Under the pieces are notes generated by a model, which was not told the origin of the DNA, ran no database searches, and worked only from the letters and a program-made list of their open reading frames with translations. A stretch of 7,647 nt of DNA from Glaciecola sp. UBA1851 (GTDB taxonomy: Bacteria > Pseudomonadota > Gammaproteobacteria > Enterobacterales > Alteromonadaceae): the NCBI GenBank assembly GCA_002338515.1, contig DDIL01000197.1, positions 38,059-45,705 on the forward strand, read 5' to 3'. The position numbers were made by a program, and so were the translations under genes. This document shows positions 6,509 through 7,647 of the stretch, piece by piece. Position 1 is the first letter of the stretch; the number at the start of each line of letters is the position of its first letter.

Positions 6509-6534
6509 TTTAAATAACGAGTAATTTACAAATA

Positions 6535-6831
6535 ATGACACTTTCGAATAAACAGAAACAATTTTTAAAAGGTTTAGCTCACAACATGAAACCAGTTGTG
6601 CAGCTAGGTGGTAACGGTCTTACAGAAGGTGTAATTGCTGAGATAGACAGCGCTCTTACGCATCATGAGTTGATTAAAGTGAAAGTTCCTAGCGATGACC
6701 GGGAAGAAAAACAGTTAATTATGGACGCTATTGTGGGAGAAACAAAATCTATGAAAGTGCAGACAATTGGTCACGTTTTGGTCATTTACCGCCAAAGCAA
6801 AGAACCAAAAATAAGCCTTCCTCGTAAATAA
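6535..6831 (+). CDS. yhbY: CRM-domain ribosome assembly RNA-binding protein YhbY
   Basis: YhbY is a small CRM-domain RNA-binding protein associated with pre-50S ribosomal particles in E. coli. The 98 residues form a single domain. The N-terminal helix LSNKQKQFLKGLAH (3-16) precedes MKPVVQLGGNGLTEGV, which holds the GxxG RNA-contact loop (25-28). The HHELIKVKV strand (43-51) follows, and QTIGHVLVIYR (76-86) ends the fold. The C-terminus is short and basic. The ATG at 6535 has no strong ribosome site; GAG at 6519-6521 is rather far away. The gene diverges from rlmE, a common pairing of two 50S maturation factors. No terminator is seen after it, and the next gene starts 35 bp on, so the two are probably cotranscribed. 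Confidence 0.96.
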   Translation: MTLSNKQKQFLKGLAHNMKPVVQLGGNGLTEGVIAEIDSALTHHELIKVKVPSDDREEKQLIMDAIVGETKSMKVQTIGHVLVIYRQSKEPKISLPRK

Positions 6832-6866
6832 GTCCTTACGCAATTTATAAAGTTTAAAGAGAATCT

Positions 6867-7631
6867 ATGTCAGACAAATACGCAATTGTCACCGGTGGTT
6901 GTTCAGGTTTGGGCTTAGCAACTGTCAAAAAGTTATTAGCTGAACATTGGTCAGTAGTCATTTTTGATTTAAATGAAGCCGAAAGTGAAAAAGTGCTAGA
7001 TGAACTAAATAGCGTCAATTGTTTGTTTGAAAAAGTAGATGTAACCTCAGGCACAAGTGTTGAAAATGCGTTAGCAAAACACGATGATAAAGCATTTAGA
7101 TTATTAGTGAATTGCGCAGGTGTCGCGCCTGCTAAGCGCACATTAGACCGAGATGGTAACCCAATTGCGCTTGAAGATTTCGCCAAAGTTATCCAAATAA
7201 ACCTGATAGGCTCATTCAATGTAGCGCGTCTAGTTGCCGCAGCTATGGCAAAAAATCCACCTCAAGGTGAAGACAATAGCCGAGGTTTAATTGTAAACAC
7301 AGCGTCAGTGGCTGGATACGATGGCCAAATTGGTCAAACCGCCTACGCATCTTCCAAGGCTGGTTTAATAGGTTTGAGCTTACCAATGGCACGCGACTTA
7401 GCCCCCGTTGGAATAAGAGTGAATTGCGTTGCTCCGGGCATTATGGGCACACCCATGCTGTTAGCTATGCCAGAAAAAGTGCAAACAGCACTTGCTAGCA
7501 ATGTGCAGCACCCAAAACGATTAGGGTTGCCAGAGGAGTTTGCCAAGCTTGTTATTCACATGGAAGAAAACACCTACATCAATGGTGAGACCATTCGTTT
7601 AGATGGTGCATTGAGAATGCCGCCGAAATAA
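6867..7631 (+). CDS. Short-chain dehydrogenase, HSD10-like 3-hydroxyacyl-CoA dehydrogenase
   Basis: This is a 254-residue classical short-chain dehydrogenase/reductase, a single Rossmann domain in the cytoplasm. The cofactor loop TGGCSGLG spans 9-16. Asp34 at the end of the second strand predicts NAD(H) over NADP(H). The NCAG motif is 82-85, and the catalytic set is Asn112, Ser147, Tyr160 and Lys164. PG at 190-191 is also conserved. The stretch LEDFAKVIQINLIGSFN, the LPMARDLAPVGIRV segment and the C-terminal NGETIRLDGALRM resemble human HSD17B10 and bacterial type II 3-hydroxyacyl-CoA dehydrogenases as I recall them. The likely role is oxidation of 3-hydroxyacyl-CoA (straight or 2-methyl-branched) in beta-oxidation or isoleucine breakdown. 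A FabG-like reductase remains possible. The ATG at 6867 has an AAAGAGA site four bases upstream. The 16 bases after the stop show no terminator. Confidence 0.88.
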   Translation: MSDKYAIVTGGCSGLGLATVKKLLAEHWSVVIFDLNEAESEKVLDELNSVNCLFEKVDVTSGTSVENALAKHDDKAFRLLVNCAGVAPAKRTLDRDGNPIALEDFAKVIQINLIGSFNVARLVAAAMAKNPPQGEDNSRGLIVNTASVAGYDGQIGQTAYASSKAGLIGLSLPMARDLAPVGIRVNCVAPGIMGTPMLLAMPEKVQTALASNVQHPKRLGLPEEFAKLVIHMEENTYINGETIRLDGALRMPPK

Positions 7632-7647
7632 GGTTATGATTTGAGTG

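Noticed and set aside
6854..7219. 121-codon minus-strand open frame over the dehydrogenase
   Set aside because: It is antisense to a dehydrogenase with all catalytic motifs; its Ser/Asn-rich translation has no recognisable domain.
7632..7647. Start of a further plus-strand gene (TTG 7641 or GTG 7645 after TAAGG)
   Set aside because: Too few bases remain to judge a coding frame, and the ATG at 7636 stops after two codons.
1..7647. CRISPR array, insertion sequence, prophage or defence island
   Set aside because: No spaced direct repeats, transposase, integrase or defence-type proteins are visible; every long frame is a conserved housekeeping or metabolic gene.

Overview
The window is a conserved housekeeping block from a gammaproteobacterium. 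The base composition is AT-rich by eye. FtsH, RlmE, GlmM and YhbY closely resemble their E. coli counterparts as I remember them. The order rlmE-ftsH-folP-glmM-tpiA-secG-tRNA-Leu, with tpiA kept inside the block, fits non-enteric gammaproteobacteria such as Alteromonadales or Pseudomonadales. The AT-rich coding style favours a marine Alteromonadales-type host. That placement is inference; no 16S or other marker is present.

Layout. From 6439 down to 1, everything is on the minus strand: rlmE (23S rRNA 2'-O-methyltransferase), ftsH (membrane AAA+ protease), folP (dihydropteroate synthase), glmM (phosphoglucosamine mutase), tpiA (triosephosphate isomerase), secG (Sec translocon subunit), and a tRNA-Leu(GAG) whose 3' end runs off the window. 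From 6535 rightwards on the plus strand lie yhbY (CRM-domain ribosome assembly factor) and a short-chain dehydrogenase resembling the HSD10 type of 3-hydroxyacyl-CoA dehydrogenase. The 95-bp gap between rlmE and yhbY is a divergent promoter region. No gene-free stretch exceeds about 175 bp.

Transcription. The minus-strand genes do not look like one uninterrupted operon. A strong rho-independent terminator follows ftsH, so rlmE-ftsH is probably one unit. A weaker hairpin with a U-tract lies between rlmE and ftsH and could attenuate read-through. folP-glmM are 12 bp apart and need their own promoter. The 141-bp gap before tpiA holds a candidate promoter and a small hairpin. tpiA-secG-tRNA-Leu probably form the last unit, continuing beyond the left edge; a perfect 11-bp-arm inverted repeat sits just ahead of the secG ribosome binding site.

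Functionally, rlmE, yhbY and the tRNA serve translation. ftsH and secG serve membrane protein quality control and export. glmM, folP and tpiA supply cell-wall amino sugars, folate and glycolytic flux. I see no mobile element, CRISPR array, phage or defence system, and nothing that looks like an undescribed biological system. The points worth a second look are regulatory structures between genes, a probable TTG start for ftsH, a G7 tract in folP and the unusual neighbour of yhbY.
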